From Candidatus Azobacteroides sp. (GTDB taxonomy: Bacteria; Bacteroidota; Bacteroidia; Bacteroidales; WRGA01), in contig JAJQEC010000051.1 in the NCBI GenBank assembly GCA_021201815.1, forward strand, positions 1-64,000: 64,000 nt of DNA, given 5' to 3'. Position 1 is the first letter of the stretch, and every line of letters starts with the position of its first letter. A model generated the notes under the pieces. That model was not told where the DNA came from and did not search any database. It saw nothing but the letters and a program-made list of their open reading frames with translations. Position numbers and translations under genes: made by a program. Shown here piece after piece: positions 35,233 through 45,484 of this stretch.

Positions 35233-37242
35233 TTAGTTTATCATCACTTTAGCAACTTTTGAACCGGCTTTAATGATATAAACGCCTTTCAATAAGTCAC
35301 CTACATAAATTTCTTTGTTTGCGGTTCTCTTTACGGTTATTCCATTCAGGTTAATGAGTTCAATCGTTGCGTTTTCATCTGTATTTTCTACATACAGGGT
35401 ATTGCCCATCTGATATACAGAGAATGTTTCTTTTGCAACAGGGTTGCCTCCTTCTTCTATGCCTGTAGTGTTTTCCCCTGTTTTTTCAAAATATACATCA
35501 TCAAAACCGATGGTCGAGTTAGGAACGTTGTTTTCACTGACAATAGAGAAGTAATTTTTATCTTTAACCGGTCCACTCCATCCTAATCCCTGAGCAAAGA
35601 AGTCTTCAAGCGGAATTTCAATGACATGCCATTCTCCATCACGGGGGAAAGCATATTTTCCCTGCAGGTATACGGAACCTGCACCTTGTGCGCCTTCAAG
35701 CTTTACAAATAAAGGCATTTCAGAAGTGGTTTTTATGGCAAAATGCAATTTATAGGTAGAGTATACAAATATATCGTAATCCACAAAAGCCTCACTTACA
35801 AAGCCTAACCCAAACCAGGTATTACCACCTGTTGTAACTTCCGTATAAGAAGCCCCTTCGTACGGTTCCCCGGAAGGATTCGGATTTCCGGTTGCTGTAT
35901 TTTCCCAAATGTACATCTGGCGAATGTTATCATCCGAACGAAGATCCAAATAGGCTGGATTGCCATCAATGTCGGTATGCTCTGCTGCTACAATAATAAA
36001 TTCAGGAGTTACCGGTCTTTCAGGCATACCGCCACCACCATCATAATCTCTTTTTCCGGAATAGAACATGACATGGTCAAATCCGATGATGTCTCCGGGA
36101 TTACAGTCTTCAGAAATAAGAGAAAAGTAATTGTTGTTGGCTATTTCTTTATCCCATACCAGTCCCTGGGCATAAAAAACATTCATGGGTACTTCAATCA
36201 AATGCCATTGGCCATCCCGTGGGAAATCCAGGTGATAAGTACCGGCTCCTGTCGCACCTTCTAATTTTACGAATAAAGGCATATTAGCAGTTGTTTTCAC
36301 AGCAAAATGGAGGATAAAGTCTTTATGGGCAAAAGTGCTGTAATTATCAGGAACAGAACTGGCAAAACCGATCCCGAACCAGTTTGAATCGATTCTCAGG
36401 TTTGTATAGGTAGATCCTTCGAAAGGTTCTCCGGTCGGATCAATGCCGGTAGCTGTTGCTTCCCATACATACATGTTGCTTGTAGAGTTGTTCGGACGTA
36501 AATCCAGGTAGTTCGGATCATCATCTATGGTTACAGGATGTTCTGTGGCAACCAGTACATAATTCGCATAATCTCCGTCGGGACTTTTTTGTTCTACGGT
36601 TTCCGGTTCGTTTTTATAGAAATAGATATAATCCAGGTCGACTACTTCTCCACCCTGTGTGCCTTCCGCGATCAGGGAAAAGAAATTGTTTTTCGAAGGG
36701 ATCATTGTACTCCAGTCGATACCCTGAGAAAGGAAAGCGGACATCGGAATCTCTATCCGGTGCCATTCTCCGTCACGGGCAAACGCGTAACGGTCTGCCA
36801 AATCTACGCGGGCAGCATTAGGAATTCCGGGAGAATAATCCATCTGCAGAAAGAATCCGACCGCAGCTTCGGAACGTATGGCAAAATGCAATATATAGTC
36901 TGCACGTTCGAACATGCTTACATCCAGGTTCTGGAATTCACTGGCAAAGCCTAAACCGAACCAGCCGAATCCTGCATTACCGATAATACGGATAGCCTGT
37001 CCGCCTTCGTATACATCATTCGGATTATCAAGGGTTTCTCCGACACAGGTTCCTTCCCATAAAAATAAATCAATATCTCTACGACCGGGCCGGTAATCAA
37101 GATATTTACCCGGTTCGTCTTCTTCAATAGTAACAGGATGTTCTGCCGCTACAATAATATAGTCGGGATTTTCCTGTCCCCATATCATTAAAGTGGGAAA
37201 CAAACAAAGCAAAAAAGAGAGTAAACGTTTGTTGTTTTTCAT
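35233..37242 (-). CDS. Secreted protein with three tandem carbohydrate-binding-like modules and T9SS domain
   Basis: A 669-residue exported protein. After the signal peptide (1-22) come three copies of a module of about 190 residues (about 24-212, 222-400, 412-600). Each begins with YxIVAAEHPVTI or a close variant, has YLDxR, an F/YxWE strand, a WFGxGFxS turn, LHFAIKT and DGEWHxIEIP, and ends with FDxVxFY. The layout resembles carbohydrate-binding beta-sandwiches such as CBM11-like folds, but I cannot assign a family. A type A T9SS sorting domain (about 610-669) ends it. It is the promoter-proximal gene of the glucan locus and probably a surface glucan binder. Confidence 0.72.
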   Translation of the reverse strand: MKNNKRLLSFLLCLFPTLMIWGQENPDYIIVAAEHPVTIEEDEPGKYLDYRPGRRDIDLFLWEGTCVGETLDNPNDVYEGGQAIRIIGNAGFGWFGLGFASEFQNLDVSMFERADYILHFAIRSEAAVGFFLQMDYSPGIPNAARVDLADRYAFARDGEWHRIEIPMSAFLSQGIDWSTMIPSKNNFFSLIAEGTQGGEVVDLDYIYFYKNEPETVEQKSPDGDYANYVLVATEHPVTIDDDPNYLDLRPNNSTSNMYVWEATATGIDPTGEPFEGSTYTNLRIDSNWFGIGFASSVPDNYSTFAHKDFILHFAVKTTANMPLFVKLEGATGAGTYHLDFPRDGQWHLIEVPMNVFYAQGLVWDKEIANNNYFSLISEDCNPGDIIGFDHVMFYSGKRDYDGGGGMPERPVTPEFIIVAAEHTDIDGNPAYLDLRSDDNIRQMYIWENTATGNPNPSGEPYEGASYTEVTTGGNTWFGLGFVSEAFVDYDIFVYSTYKLHFAIKTTSEMPLFVKLEGAQGAGSVYLQGKYAFPRDGEWHVIEIPLEDFFAQGLGWSGPVKDKNYFSIVSENNVPNSTIGFDDVYFEKTGENTTGIEEGGNPVAKETFSVYQMGNTLYVENTDENATIELINLNGITVKRTANKEIYVGDLLKGVYIIKAGSKVAKVMIN

Positions 37243-37413
37243 AATGGATAAATTAAGTTAGTAAATCTGGTTTTCTTATATAATAATGTGTATCTTGCAG
37301 AATAGTGTACCCAACTCTGTAGAAAATCGATAAGGTAAAGATAGAAGTTATAAATTGTAGAAAGCCTATTTTTTTATACGCAAAATTTCATTTTTACCTT
37401 TCTTCATACTACG

Positions 37414-37421
37414 CAAAAATA
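37414..37421 (-). promoter_or_regulatory. Glucan locus promoter -7 element
   Basis: On the minus strand TATTTTTG (37421-37414), about 170 bp before the start of the 37242 gene. Flanking it, ATACTAC occurs twice 13 bp apart (37406 and 37419). No TTG at ideal spacing, as expected for an activator-dependent promoter. Confidence 0.4.
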
Positions 37422-37539
37422 CTACAATGTTTAGTATAAGCTTTTATTAATCAACATCTTATTATTTTTTATGTTATAAAACATATTTCAATCCTAAATT
37501 CGCATAGAAAAAAACCGTAATATTGAATAAGATTTATTA

Positions 37540-40452
37540 ATGGTTACTATGATGAAAACACATATGCGTATTATATTGTTCTGTATTTTATTTTCATTTT
37601 ATCCTTTTTTTCTGTTTGCTTTTCATCCTTTTGTAAAAAATTTTTCCCGGGACACCTATAAAGCAGGGACACAAAACTGGGATATGGCTCAATATAATAA
37701 TAATGTCATGTATTTTGCCAATAACAATGGCCTGTTAGAATTCGATGGAAAAAACTGGAAATGTTATCCTATAAAAAACACTACTAACGTGCGTTCTGTT
37801 CTATATGACGGAGAAAAAAGAATTTATGCCGGTGCATTTAATGAATTCGGGTATTATGCTTACAACAGAGATGGCAAACTGGAATATTCTTCTCTTGTGG
37901 ACCGGTTGGCAGAAGGACAGGAAAATTTTAATGAAATATGGAATATATATAAAGGAGAAGAATATATTTATTTTCAGTCGGATCATTACATCTTTGAATA
38001 TAATCAGGGAAATATCAGGGAAATCCGTGTTGAAGAGAAGATCGATGCGTCTTCTTATTTATATAATATCCTTTTTATTACTAATACAAAAGACGGTGCA
38101 TTAATGCTGAATGGTAATTTATTTATTCAGTTACCGGGAGCAGATGTGCTTAAAAATAAAAAGGTATGTTCTATTTTACCTTTTCAGGAAGATAAAATAT
38201 TGTTTGTCACCAGTTTTGACGGCTTATATCTTTTTGATGGCCAGCAAATACTACCTTATAGAACACCGGTAGATGAATTTTTAATCCAGAATCAGGTTTT
38301 CTGTGCGACATCCGATGAACAGCGTATTGTATTGGGAACTGTTCAGAAAGGAGTTGTCATTCTGGAAATAGAAAGTGGAAATATTCTTTACCTGAATACT
38401 TTTTCCGGGCTTCAGAACAATACTATTCTCAATGCTTTTTTTGATAATCAGAATAATCTCTGGTTAGGGCTGGATAAAGGAATAGATTATGTCATCCTGA
38501 ATGTTCCTATATATAATATTTTCGGTAGTAATAATTTGTATGGAGCGGGCTATTCTTCTTTGTTGAAGAATACAACTCTCTTCCTGGGTACTAACCAGGG
38601 ACTATATAAGACGACGTATCCACTTAAAAGTACGATTTCTACTTTGCAACTGGACCTGGTTTCCGGTATGGAAGGGCAGGTATGGTTTTTAGATGAAATT
38701 GACCATACGATTTTCTGTGGGAATGACAGAGGTACATTTATTATTTATCCGGACCACATACGAAAAATAGAGGAAGTTTCCGGTACCTGGGTATTAAAAC
38801 CGTTAAAACGTTTTCCGGATAAAATACTGGGTTGTTCCTATCAAGGGTTATTCATATTGAAAAAAGAAAATAAAGAATGGGTATTTTCTCATTTTATAAA
38901 AGGAGACTTTAAGGAAATAAGCAGTATGATTGAGGAAGATGCACAAGGAAAAATCTGGATCAGTCACTGGCAAAAAGGTATTTTTAAGATTCACTTAAAT
39001 GAGAAAGCCGATAGTATTTTAACCGTTGAATTCTATAATGAAAATAAAGGATTTCCTACGAACAGGAATAATACGTTCTATTCTATTGATAAAGAAATTG
39101 TTTTCTCTTCTGAGTATGGCTTTTATTCTTATGATGAAAAACAGGATACCCTGATACCTAACGCAACATGGAATAATTTATTTGTACAGCCACCCAATTC
39201 TATTCGCTTAAAGGAAAGCCCGTCCGGGGATGTGTGGTGTGTTTCCGGAAGTTTTCTTGGAGTAGCAGAAAAAACAGCGGTGAATACTTATCAAATGGAT
39301 TCCCTTACTTATAGAATGCTGCAACCCAAAATGATTGTTGGTTTTGAACATTTTAATTTTATTGACAATGATCATATCATAGTAAGCACAGAAGATGGCT
39401 TTTCATGGATTGACTTAAAACAAAAAAGTAAAAAAGAAAATAATTTTTCTGTCCATATAAAAGATATAATGGTTTATTCGGGAGAAGATTCTTTATTTAC
39501 TTCTTTAGGAACCATTCAGGAAGGAACCGGCAAAAATACGTTTCCTCATTCCCAACGTTCTTTCAGATTTGAATGGATTGCTCCTCTGTTCGAAGATGAA
39601 AATTCGGTATTTTACAGTTATAAGCTCGAAAACTTCGAAGATAAATGGTCTCCTTATACGATTACCAATGTCAAAGAATATACCTCTTTACCTAAGGGCG
39701 AATACATATTCAGAGTAAAGGCCAAAAATATGCTTACGCTGGAAATTGCCGAATGTGAATATGTTTTTACGATTCTCCCGGCTTGGTATGAAACCACGCT
39801 GGCTCGTTTTATATACATTTTGAGTGTGTTAGGATTTGTATTATGGCTTATCTCTTTTATTAACAAACGCTCGGAACGTGGTGCACGGGAAATGGAGAAA
39901 AGAAAAGAGTTGGAATTAAAGGAGCAGGAAAGAAAGTTTGAGGCCGAAGCGATAGAAAAAAAGAAAGAGATTACAGCGCTCAAAAACCAACAATTAAAAC
40001 ATGAATTAAAGCATAAATCCCAAGAACTTGCCAATTCTACCATGAACTTAATAAGGAAGAATGAAATTTTATTGAAAGTAACGGATGACCTTAGCCATGT
40101 AAGTGAATTTATTAAAGAAGGAAAAGATAAAAAGTATATTCTGGAAGGGATACGTGAAATAGAGAAAAAAATAAAACATAATATCGAGCATGATGATGAC
40201 TGGAAAAAGTTCCAGGAACATTTTGATCTTGTATATGAAAACTTCCTTGAAAGATTGAATGAAACGTTTCCGGACCTGAACATCAATGAGAAGAAATTAT
40301 GTGCCTATTTGAAAATGGGGCTTTCTTCAAAAGATATTGCCTCTTTGTTAAATAGTTCTGTAAGAAGTGTGGAAACAAACCGGTATCGTTTAAGGAAAAA
40401 AATGGATTTGGAGCGAAATGTCAATCTTTCGGACTTTCTTCAACGATTCTAA
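37540..40452 (+). CDS. Membrane-spanning Y_Y_Y / LuxR-type transcriptional regulator
   Basis: A 970-residue one-component sensor-regulator. After a signal anchor (about 5-25) comes a two-part beta-propeller of Reg_prop repeats (about 30-680; NNNGLLEFDGKNW, NNLWLGLDKGIDYV), a Y_Y_Y domain (about 685-750; YSYKLENFEDKWSPY), a transmembrane helix (about 756-776), a coiled coil rich in Glu and Lys (about 780-850), and a C-terminal LuxR/GerE helix-turn-helix (about 905-965; GLSSKDIASLLNSSVRSVETNRYRLRKKM). It has no histidine kinase or receiver domain. It is divergent from the glucan locus and so likely senses beta-1,3-glucan fragments in the periplasm and activates that locus (inference). Starts at 37549, 37552 or 37564 are alternatives. 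Confidence 0.85.
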   Translation: MVTMMKTHMRIILFCILFSFYPFFLFAFHPFVKNFSRDTYKAGTQNWDMAQYNNNVMYFANNNGLLEFDGKNWKCYPIKNTTNVRSVLYDGEKRIYAGAFNEFGYYAYNRDGKLEYSSLVDRLAEGQENFNEIWNIYKGEEYIYFQSDHYIFEYNQGNIREIRVEEKIDASSYLYNILFITNTKDGALMLNGNLFIQLPGADVLKNKKVCSILPFQEDKILFVTSFDGLYLFDGQQILPYRTPVDEFLIQNQVFCATSDEQRIVLGTVQKGVVILEIESGNILYLNTFSGLQNNTILNAFFDNQNNLWLGLDKGIDYVILNVPIYNIFGSNNLYGAGYSSLLKNTTLFLGTNQGLYKTTYPLKSTISTLQLDLVSGMEGQVWFLDEIDHTIFCGNDRGTFIIYPDHIRKIEEVSGTWVLKPLKRFPDKILGCSYQGLFILKKENKEWVFSHFIKGDFKEISSMIEEDAQGKIWISHWQKGIFKIHLNEKADSILTVEFYNENKGFPTNRNNTFYSIDKEIVFSSEYGFYSYDEKQDTLIPNATWNNLFVQPPNSIRLKESPSGDVWCVSGSFLGVAEKTAVNTYQMDSLTYRMLQPKMIVGFEHFNFIDNDHIIVSTEDGFSWIDLKQKSKKENNFSVHIKDIMVYSGEDSLFTSLGTIQEGTGKNTFPHSQRSFRFEWIAPLFEDENSVFYSYKLENFEDKWSPYTITNVKEYTSLPKGEYIFRVKAKNMLTLEIAECEYVFTILPAWYETTLARFIYILSVLGFVLWLISFINKRSERGAREMEKRKELELKEQERKFEAEAIEKKKEITALKNQQLKHELKHKSQELANSTMNLIRKNEILLKVTDDLSHVSEFIKEGKDKKYILEGIREIEKKIKHNIEHDDDWKKFQEHFDLVYENFLERLNETFPDLNINEKKLCAYLKMGLSSKDIASLLNSSVRSVETNRYRLRKKMDLERNVNLSDFLQRF

Positions 40453-40478
40453 CCGTCATAAATCCGAATAAAAACATT

Positions 40479-40517
40479 AAAAAAGGAGCTTTCCTGACCC
40501 GGATAAGCTCCTTTTTT
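40479..40517. terminator. Bidirectional terminator
   Basis: AAAAAAGGAGCTT (40479-40491) and AAGCTCCTTTTTT (40505-40517) form a perfect stem with A- and T-tracts on both sides, between the convergent regulator and pit genes. Confidence 0.85.
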
Positions 40518-40541
40518 AATGGATACCTGACAGCATAGGAT

Positions 40542-41558
40542 TTACAGAAAGAAAGAAAAAACGAGATATACCCCGGCTGCCATTGCAGCACTAACCGGTA
40601 TCGTTAATATCCATGCCCATAGTAATTTGGTTGTTACTCCCCACCTGACAGCAGATAGCCTTTTGGTAGCTCCTACGCCAATAATAGCTCCGGTTATAGT
40701 ATGAGTAGTACTTACCGGAATTTTCAGCCATTCGGTCAGGTATAAGGTCAAAGCACCGGCAGTCTCAGCTACCACTCCTTCTAAGGGAGTTACTTTTGTA
40801 ATTCTTGATCCCATGGTTTTCACGATTTTCCAACCACCGGACATCGTTCCGAGGGAGATCATTGAAAAACAGGCAAATGCTACCCAATTAGGGAGATCCG
40901 CTATAGAAGCGATTCCCATTTCTAGCCCTAGAATATTTGCTGCGATCATAGCAGCAGCAATAATCCCCATTACTTTCTGGGAATCATTGAGCCCATGGCC
41001 GATGCTGAATAGAGCGGAAGAAATAAGCTGAAGATGCCTGAACCAGATATTTGCTTTATGCGGATTCGCCTTTTTGCAAATGCGGAAAAGCAATGCTGTC
41101 AGTAGAATAGCCATCACCATTCCGATTAAAGGGGCTAATACAATAAAAGAAGCAATGGTTAAAATAACGCTGGCGTGAATGGCTTTAAACCCGGTTGCCA
41201 TAATCGCAGCCCCGGCAAATCCGCCGATTAAGGTATGAGAGGAAGAAGAAGGAATACCGAACCACCAGGTAATCAGATTCCATATAATGGCAGCTACAAC
41301 ACCTGAAAAAATAATGGGTAGTGTGATATATTCTTCATATACCGTTTTTGATACGGTATTGGCAATACCAAATTCCCCTATTATATATTTAGCAATAAAA
41401 AAGGCTACAAAATTAAAAAATGCAGCCCACAATACAGCCTGAAAAGGTGTCAGTACTTTTGTTGAAACAATAGTCGCTATAGAATTGGCTGCGTCATGAA
41501 ATCCATTGATAAAATCAAAAAGAAGGGCTAATACGATAATCGTTATTAATAAAGTCAT
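40542..41558 (-). CDS. Inorganic phosphate transporter, PitA family
   Basis: Low-affinity phosphate importer of the inner membrane, 338 residues, about ten helices in two inverted repeats. Signatures are DFINGFHDAANSIATIVSTKVL (about 11-32) and the repeat copy GVVAETAGALTLYLTEWLKIPVSTTHTITGAIIGVG (about 258-293). The DUF47 gene starts upstream and ends 11 bp before it; in many bacteria the DUF47 protein modulates Pit, so they work as a pair. A Na- or H-coupled mechanism cannot be told from sequence. Confidence 0.9.
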   Translation of the reverse strand: MTLLITIIVLALLFDFINGFHDAANSIATIVSTKVLTPFQAVLWAAFFNFVAFFIAKYIIGEFGIANTVSKTVYEEYITLPIIFSGVVAAIIWNLITWWFGIPSSSSHTLIGGFAGAAIMATGFKAIHASVILTIASFIVLAPLIGMVMAILLTALLFRICKKANPHKANIWFRHLQLISSALFSIGHGLNDSQKVMGIIAAAMIAANILGLEMGIASIADLPNWVAFACFSMISLGTMSGGWKIVKTMGSRITKVTPLEGVVAETAGALTLYLTEWLKIPVSTTHTITGAIIGVGATKRLSAVRWGVTTKLLWAWILTIPVSAAMAAGVYLVFSFFL

Positions 41559-41569
41559 CTTAGGAGAAA

Positions 41570-42217
41570 TTATGCATACTTAACAATGATCGTCTTAATG
41601 ATTTTACCAACATGTTCAGCCGTATCGGTCGCTTTTTCCAGTTCATACATGATTTCTTTCATTTTGGTAAGCTCAATCCCATCCGGTTCTTTTTCAAAAA
41701 CTTCCGATAAAAACTGATCATATACATCATCTGCTTTATTTTCCAGATTGTGTAATTCATTACAATATTCCGTAATTTTTTTAGCGTTTTTTTTCAACAC
41801 ATCCAGCTCATCCACGGCTTTACCTATATAAACCGCAGAATCTTTCAGGTAATTTGCCAGTTCTACGGCTTTATCAGGAATATACTTCGGATGGTATAAT
41901 GCAATCCGTTTAGCGCAACTATTTATGTTATCAATCACATCATCCAGGCGGCTGGCAAGATGGTGAATATCTTCCCGGTCAAAAGGAGTAATAAAGGTTA
42001 CGTTCAGCGCATCGAAAATCTTGGTTGATACTCCATCTGCTTTTCGTTCCTGTTCTTTAATTAATTTAAAGTAATGAACAGCAGACTCATGATCTTTACT
42101 TTGAACGCACCGGACAATTAAATCCGAAGCAACAAGAAGGATTTCCGTCATTTCTTTTAATAAAGGAAAAAACTTTGGTTCTTTCGGAAGAAAGCGATTA
42201 AAAAAGGTATTGCGCAT
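41570..42217 (-). CDS. DUF47 (PhoU-like) Pit accessory protein
   Basis: A 215-residue all-helical cytosolic protein of the PhoU-like DUF47 family. Characteristic stretches are FITPFDREDIHHLASRLDDVIDNI (about 73-96, metal-binding type motif) and the C-terminal ELEKATDTAEHVGKIIKTI. It is the first gene of the pair with pit (11-bp gap), so it is expected to regulate phosphate import or bind metal-polyphosphate. No promoter of high quality was found; a TAATTTTG at 42422-42415 (minus) is a candidate. Confidence 0.87.
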   Translation of the reverse strand: MRNTFFNRFLPKEPKFFPLLKEMTEILLVASDLIVRCVQSKDHESAVHYFKLIKEQERKADGVSTKIFDALNVTFITPFDREDIHHLASRLDDVIDNINSCAKRIALYHPKYIPDKAVELANYLKDSAVYIGKAVDELDVLKKNAKKITEYCNELHNLENKADDVYDQFLSEVFEKEPDGIELTKMKEIMYELEKATDTAEHVGKIIKTIIVKYA

Positions 42218-42480
42218 ATTGCTTGAATTAAATAAGTTGAATAATCAAAATAAATAAATTTATTTTTCAATCCATTAAATTCAGAGGTATGATTGCATTA
42301 CAATAAAGAAGTCGGAAATGTTTTCGGAAACAATAAAGAAAATATCTTTTTTCTTTATTTTATTGAACCGGGGTTAATGCATTGAATATCCACTCCTTAT
42401 TGACAAATGCCGGACAAAATTAAAAAAAACTCCGGTAAAAAGAAGGGAAAAGCAATCTTTTTTGCTTTCCCTGGTAATAA

Positions 42481-42511
42481 AAAAAGGCAGAAGGTTTTCC
42501 CAACTGCCTTT
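42481..42511 (-). terminator. Terminator of the M16 peptidase gene; rest of the 42218-42545 gap
   Basis: AAAAAGGCAG (42481-42490) pairs with CTGCCTTT (42504-42511) and reads into a T-run on the minus strand. A second, bulged hairpin (AGGGAAAAGCAA / TTGCTTTCCCT, about 42444-42472) precedes it. The remaining 42218-42440 is AT-rich, with only the candidate -7 box of DUF47. Confidence 0.65.
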
Positions 42512-42545
42512 AATGAATAAATTATTTAATAAATACAATTATTAT

Positions 42546-45461
42546 TTAGTAACCGAAAATCTGTTCCAGAGTTAGTTTATTTACTTTGCCGAACTCGTTA
42601 AGTTGGTCAAAATTCAACTCACTTTCTCTACCAAGAATGACATAATTCTTAGGCTGGTATTTAATATATTTTTCATTGAATTCCTGTACATCTTTTAGGG
42701 AAAATCCGGGAACCTCACGGTAAATATCCATCCGGCGGTCATAGGTATATCCCATTTTTTCATTTGCCAGGTAAGTCCATATAATATCCTGTTTCGTGAT
42801 TCGCTGGGTACTGATACCTGATAATATAGATTCTTTTGCCAGTTCAAAAGCATTTTCTGATAAAGGCATATCCTTAAAAAGATCATCGAAGGCGGATAAT
42901 GCATCTATCACTTTGTCGTTCTGCGTGCCAATGACTGCTCTGTTTATATAAAACCCTTCTGCATAGTTGGGTTCTCTGTAAGAAGACCCAGCACTATATG
43001 CTAATGAACGTTTTTCACGCATTTCCTGGAAAACAATAGAATTCATTCCTCCTCCAAAATAACTGTTATACATGGCCACCAGAGGCACTAGTGCCGGAGA
43101 AAAAGGAATACCTTTAAAAGATTCTGATATTAAAGCCTGGTTTGCATCGAAATCTACAATATACATATTATTTTCCATTACATTAACAGGGACATATCTT
43201 TCGGCAGGCATAACAGGCAATAAATTCGGGGAAGTTCTGTGCAAACGGTCTACTACCTTTACAATTTCATTTATATCTTCGGGCCCATAATACAAAATCC
43301 GGTGCTGATAATCTGTCAGCCCTTTTATAATTCCGACTAATTCCTCAGCCGTCACCGCTCTTAATTCTTCTTCACTCAAAATATCCAGGGACGGAGAATT
43401 CTCTCCATAAATACCATAATTCACCAGCGCAGAAAAAATCCTGTTTTGATTAGCTTTGTTATCCTGTCTGCTCTTCAATATATCATCAATATAATTTTCC
43501 AATGCTTCCTGATTCGGCTGAGGATCGGAAAGTAATTCTTCCAGCAAAGTAATTGCCCGTTCCATATTTTCACTTAAACCGGCAATACCGATGTATGTTT
43601 CATCTTCTGATGCGGAAACGCTATAATCACAAGCCAGTTGATAAAATTCCTGATTTATTTCCTGCAATGACTTTTTACTTGTTCCTAAATAACTGAGATA
43701 GCCGGCAGCCAGAGAAAGTTTTTTATTAGCACTACTTCCGGAATTAAAATAATAAAACAAGGAAAAAGTACCATTTTCTTCATTTTTATTATAAAGAATC
43801 TCTAATCCGTTTTTAGTGCTGGCACGTTTTAATTCTTCCTGGTAATTAATGAAAACCGGTTCTATGGATTTCACTTTTGCTTCTATAATAGATTGGAAAA
43901 AATCCGAAGTCTCGTCTCTGTTAATATGAATAGGAGTTATATCGGGTTTTTCAACAGATTGAGTATCAGGAGTACCCTGCTTCTTGTAAACAACAAGATA
44001 ATTATCACGGAAATACTTATTCGCAAAATCTACAATATCCTTTTTGGTTAACTTTTTCAGTTCTTCTTTTTCCTGTAAGGCTTCTCCCCATGTAAGATTG
44101 GACATAAATGCATCTGCCAGCACCATTGCCCGGTCACGGTTATTTTCATACTGATACATTTGCTCCAGTTTGCGGTTGTTTAAAGCAGCTTCAAAAATCC
44201 AGTCCGGGAAATCTCCTTTTTTCAATAATTCAATCTGTTCCAGAAACAAGGCTGTAAGATCTTCCAGCGACTGTCCGCTCTTCGGTCTTCCATTCATCAT
44301 CAGGAAAGAATAATCATTTAAAATCATAGAGCTTCCCCATGCTCCTAATGCCCGTTGCTTCTGATCAATATTCAAATCAAAAAGTCCACATTTCCCATTG
44401 TAAAGAATACTGTTTATCATATCCAGAATAAGAGCTTCCCGACTTCCGTTTCCGGCATCCAGGCGAAAGGCAACACTAGTACTTTCCGCATCCAGTCCGG
44501 TGAATTCTCTGATAACAGGAGCATGGACCGGAGGTTCGGGAATCAATGTAAATTCAGGAACTGCACCTTGTTTAAGAATGCTGAAATTTTCATCAATAAT
44601 CCGGATTGCTTCATCCGGGTCAAAATCTCCCGACATGCAGATCGCCATATTATTGGCAACATAATAAGTATCATAAAATTCCCGGATTAACTTCATGGAA
44701 GGATTCTTCAAATGTTCCGCATCTCCAAGTACCGTATGCTGACCATACGGATGGTTGGGGAAAAAGGTGGAAAGAATTTCCTCTATGATACGCCTGCTGT
44801 CACGGGTCATATACATATTCTTTTCTTCATATACCGTTTCCAGTTCCGTATGAAACAATCGCAAAACAGGGTTGTAAAAACGCTCGGACTGAATCCGTGC
44901 CCAGTTTTCAAGTTCATTAGAAGGAATGTCTTCCACATAAATTGTATAATCATAACTGGTACCAGCATTTGTCCCTTTTGCCCCAATGGCGCTCATTAAT
45001 TTGTCATATTCATTGGGAATGGCCAGCCTGGATGCTTCAAAAGACAAACTATCTATTTGTGCATAGATGGCTTTCCGTTCTATCGGATCGGTTGTATTCC
45101 GGTAGACTTCAAATAAATCTTCTATGGATTGAATAAATGGTTTTTCTTTTTCCCAGTCAACCGTACCGAAATTTTGTGTTCCCTTAAACATCATATGTTC
45201 AAAATAATGCGCCAGTCCGGTTGTTTCTGCCGGGTCATTCTTACTTCCTACCTTTACGGCAACATAAGTCTGGATACGAGAAGCATCCTTATATACAGTC
45301 ATCATAACTGTTAATCCGTTGTCCAGGGTGTATATACGAGCATTCAGCGGATCATTCGGATATGTCTTATAAGTGTACTGCTTTTGTGCGAATACACTTG
45401 TGACCGAAAGGGTAAAAATAAGCAGGAAAAAAGCCAGAAAGTTACGATTCCTATTCATCAT
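42546..45461 (-). CDS. Exported M16-family zinc metallopeptidase
   Basis: A 971-residue periplasmic protease with four pitrilysin-like domains. Signal peptide (1-25). The zinc motif HxxEH is GLAHYFEHMMFKGT (about 82-95), and the second Glu lies further on in ELETVYEEKNMYMTRDSRR (about 208-226). The N- and C-terminal halves both carry LuxS-like peptidase folds, with only the first half active, as usual. The C-terminal REKRSLAYSAGSSYREPNYAEG stretch is the R/Y substrate-binding motif. Likely degrades small peptides or signal peptides. Divergent from the MscS gene. Confidence 0.9.
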   Translation of the reverse strand: MMNRNRNFLAFFLLIFTLSVTSVFAQKQYTYKTYPNDPLNARIYTLDNGLTVMMTVYKDASRIQTYVAVKVGSKNDPAETTGLAHYFEHMMFKGTQNFGTVDWEKEKPFIQSIEDLFEVYRNTTDPIERKAIYAQIDSLSFEASRLAIPNEYDKLMSAIGAKGTNAGTSYDYTIYVEDIPSNELENWARIQSERFYNPVLRLFHTELETVYEEKNMYMTRDSRRIIEEILSTFFPNHPYGQHTVLGDAEHLKNPSMKLIREFYDTYYVANNMAICMSGDFDPDEAIRIIDENFSILKQGAVPEFTLIPEPPVHAPVIREFTGLDAESTSVAFRLDAGNGSREALILDMINSILYNGKCGLFDLNIDQKQRALGAWGSSMILNDYSFLMMNGRPKSGQSLEDLTALFLEQIELLKKGDFPDWIFEAALNNRKLEQMYQYENNRDRAMVLADAFMSNLTWGEALQEKEELKKLTKKDIVDFANKYFRDNYLVVYKKQGTPDTQSVEKPDITPIHINRDETSDFFQSIIEAKVKSIEPVFINYQEELKRASTKNGLEILYNKNEENGTFSLFYYFNSGSSANKKLSLAAGYLSYLGTSKKSLQEINQEFYQLACDYSVSASEDETYIGIAGLSENMERAITLLEELLSDPQPNQEALENYIDDILKSRQDNKANQNRIFSALVNYGIYGENSPSLDILSEEELRAVTAEELVGIIKGLTDYQHRILYYGPEDINEIVKVVDRLHRTSPNLLPVMPAERYVPVNVMENNMYIVDFDANQALISESFKGIPFSPALVPLVAMYNSYFGGGMNSIVFQEMREKRSLAYSAGSSYREPNYAEGFYINRAVIGTQNDKVIDALSAFDDLFKDMPLSENAFELAKESILSGISTQRITKQDIIWTYLANEKMGYTYDRRMDIYREVPGFSLKDVQEFNEKYIKYQPKNYVILGRESELNFDQLNEFGKVNKLTLEQIFGY

Positions 45462-45484
45462 GTTATTATATTAAATTAATATTG

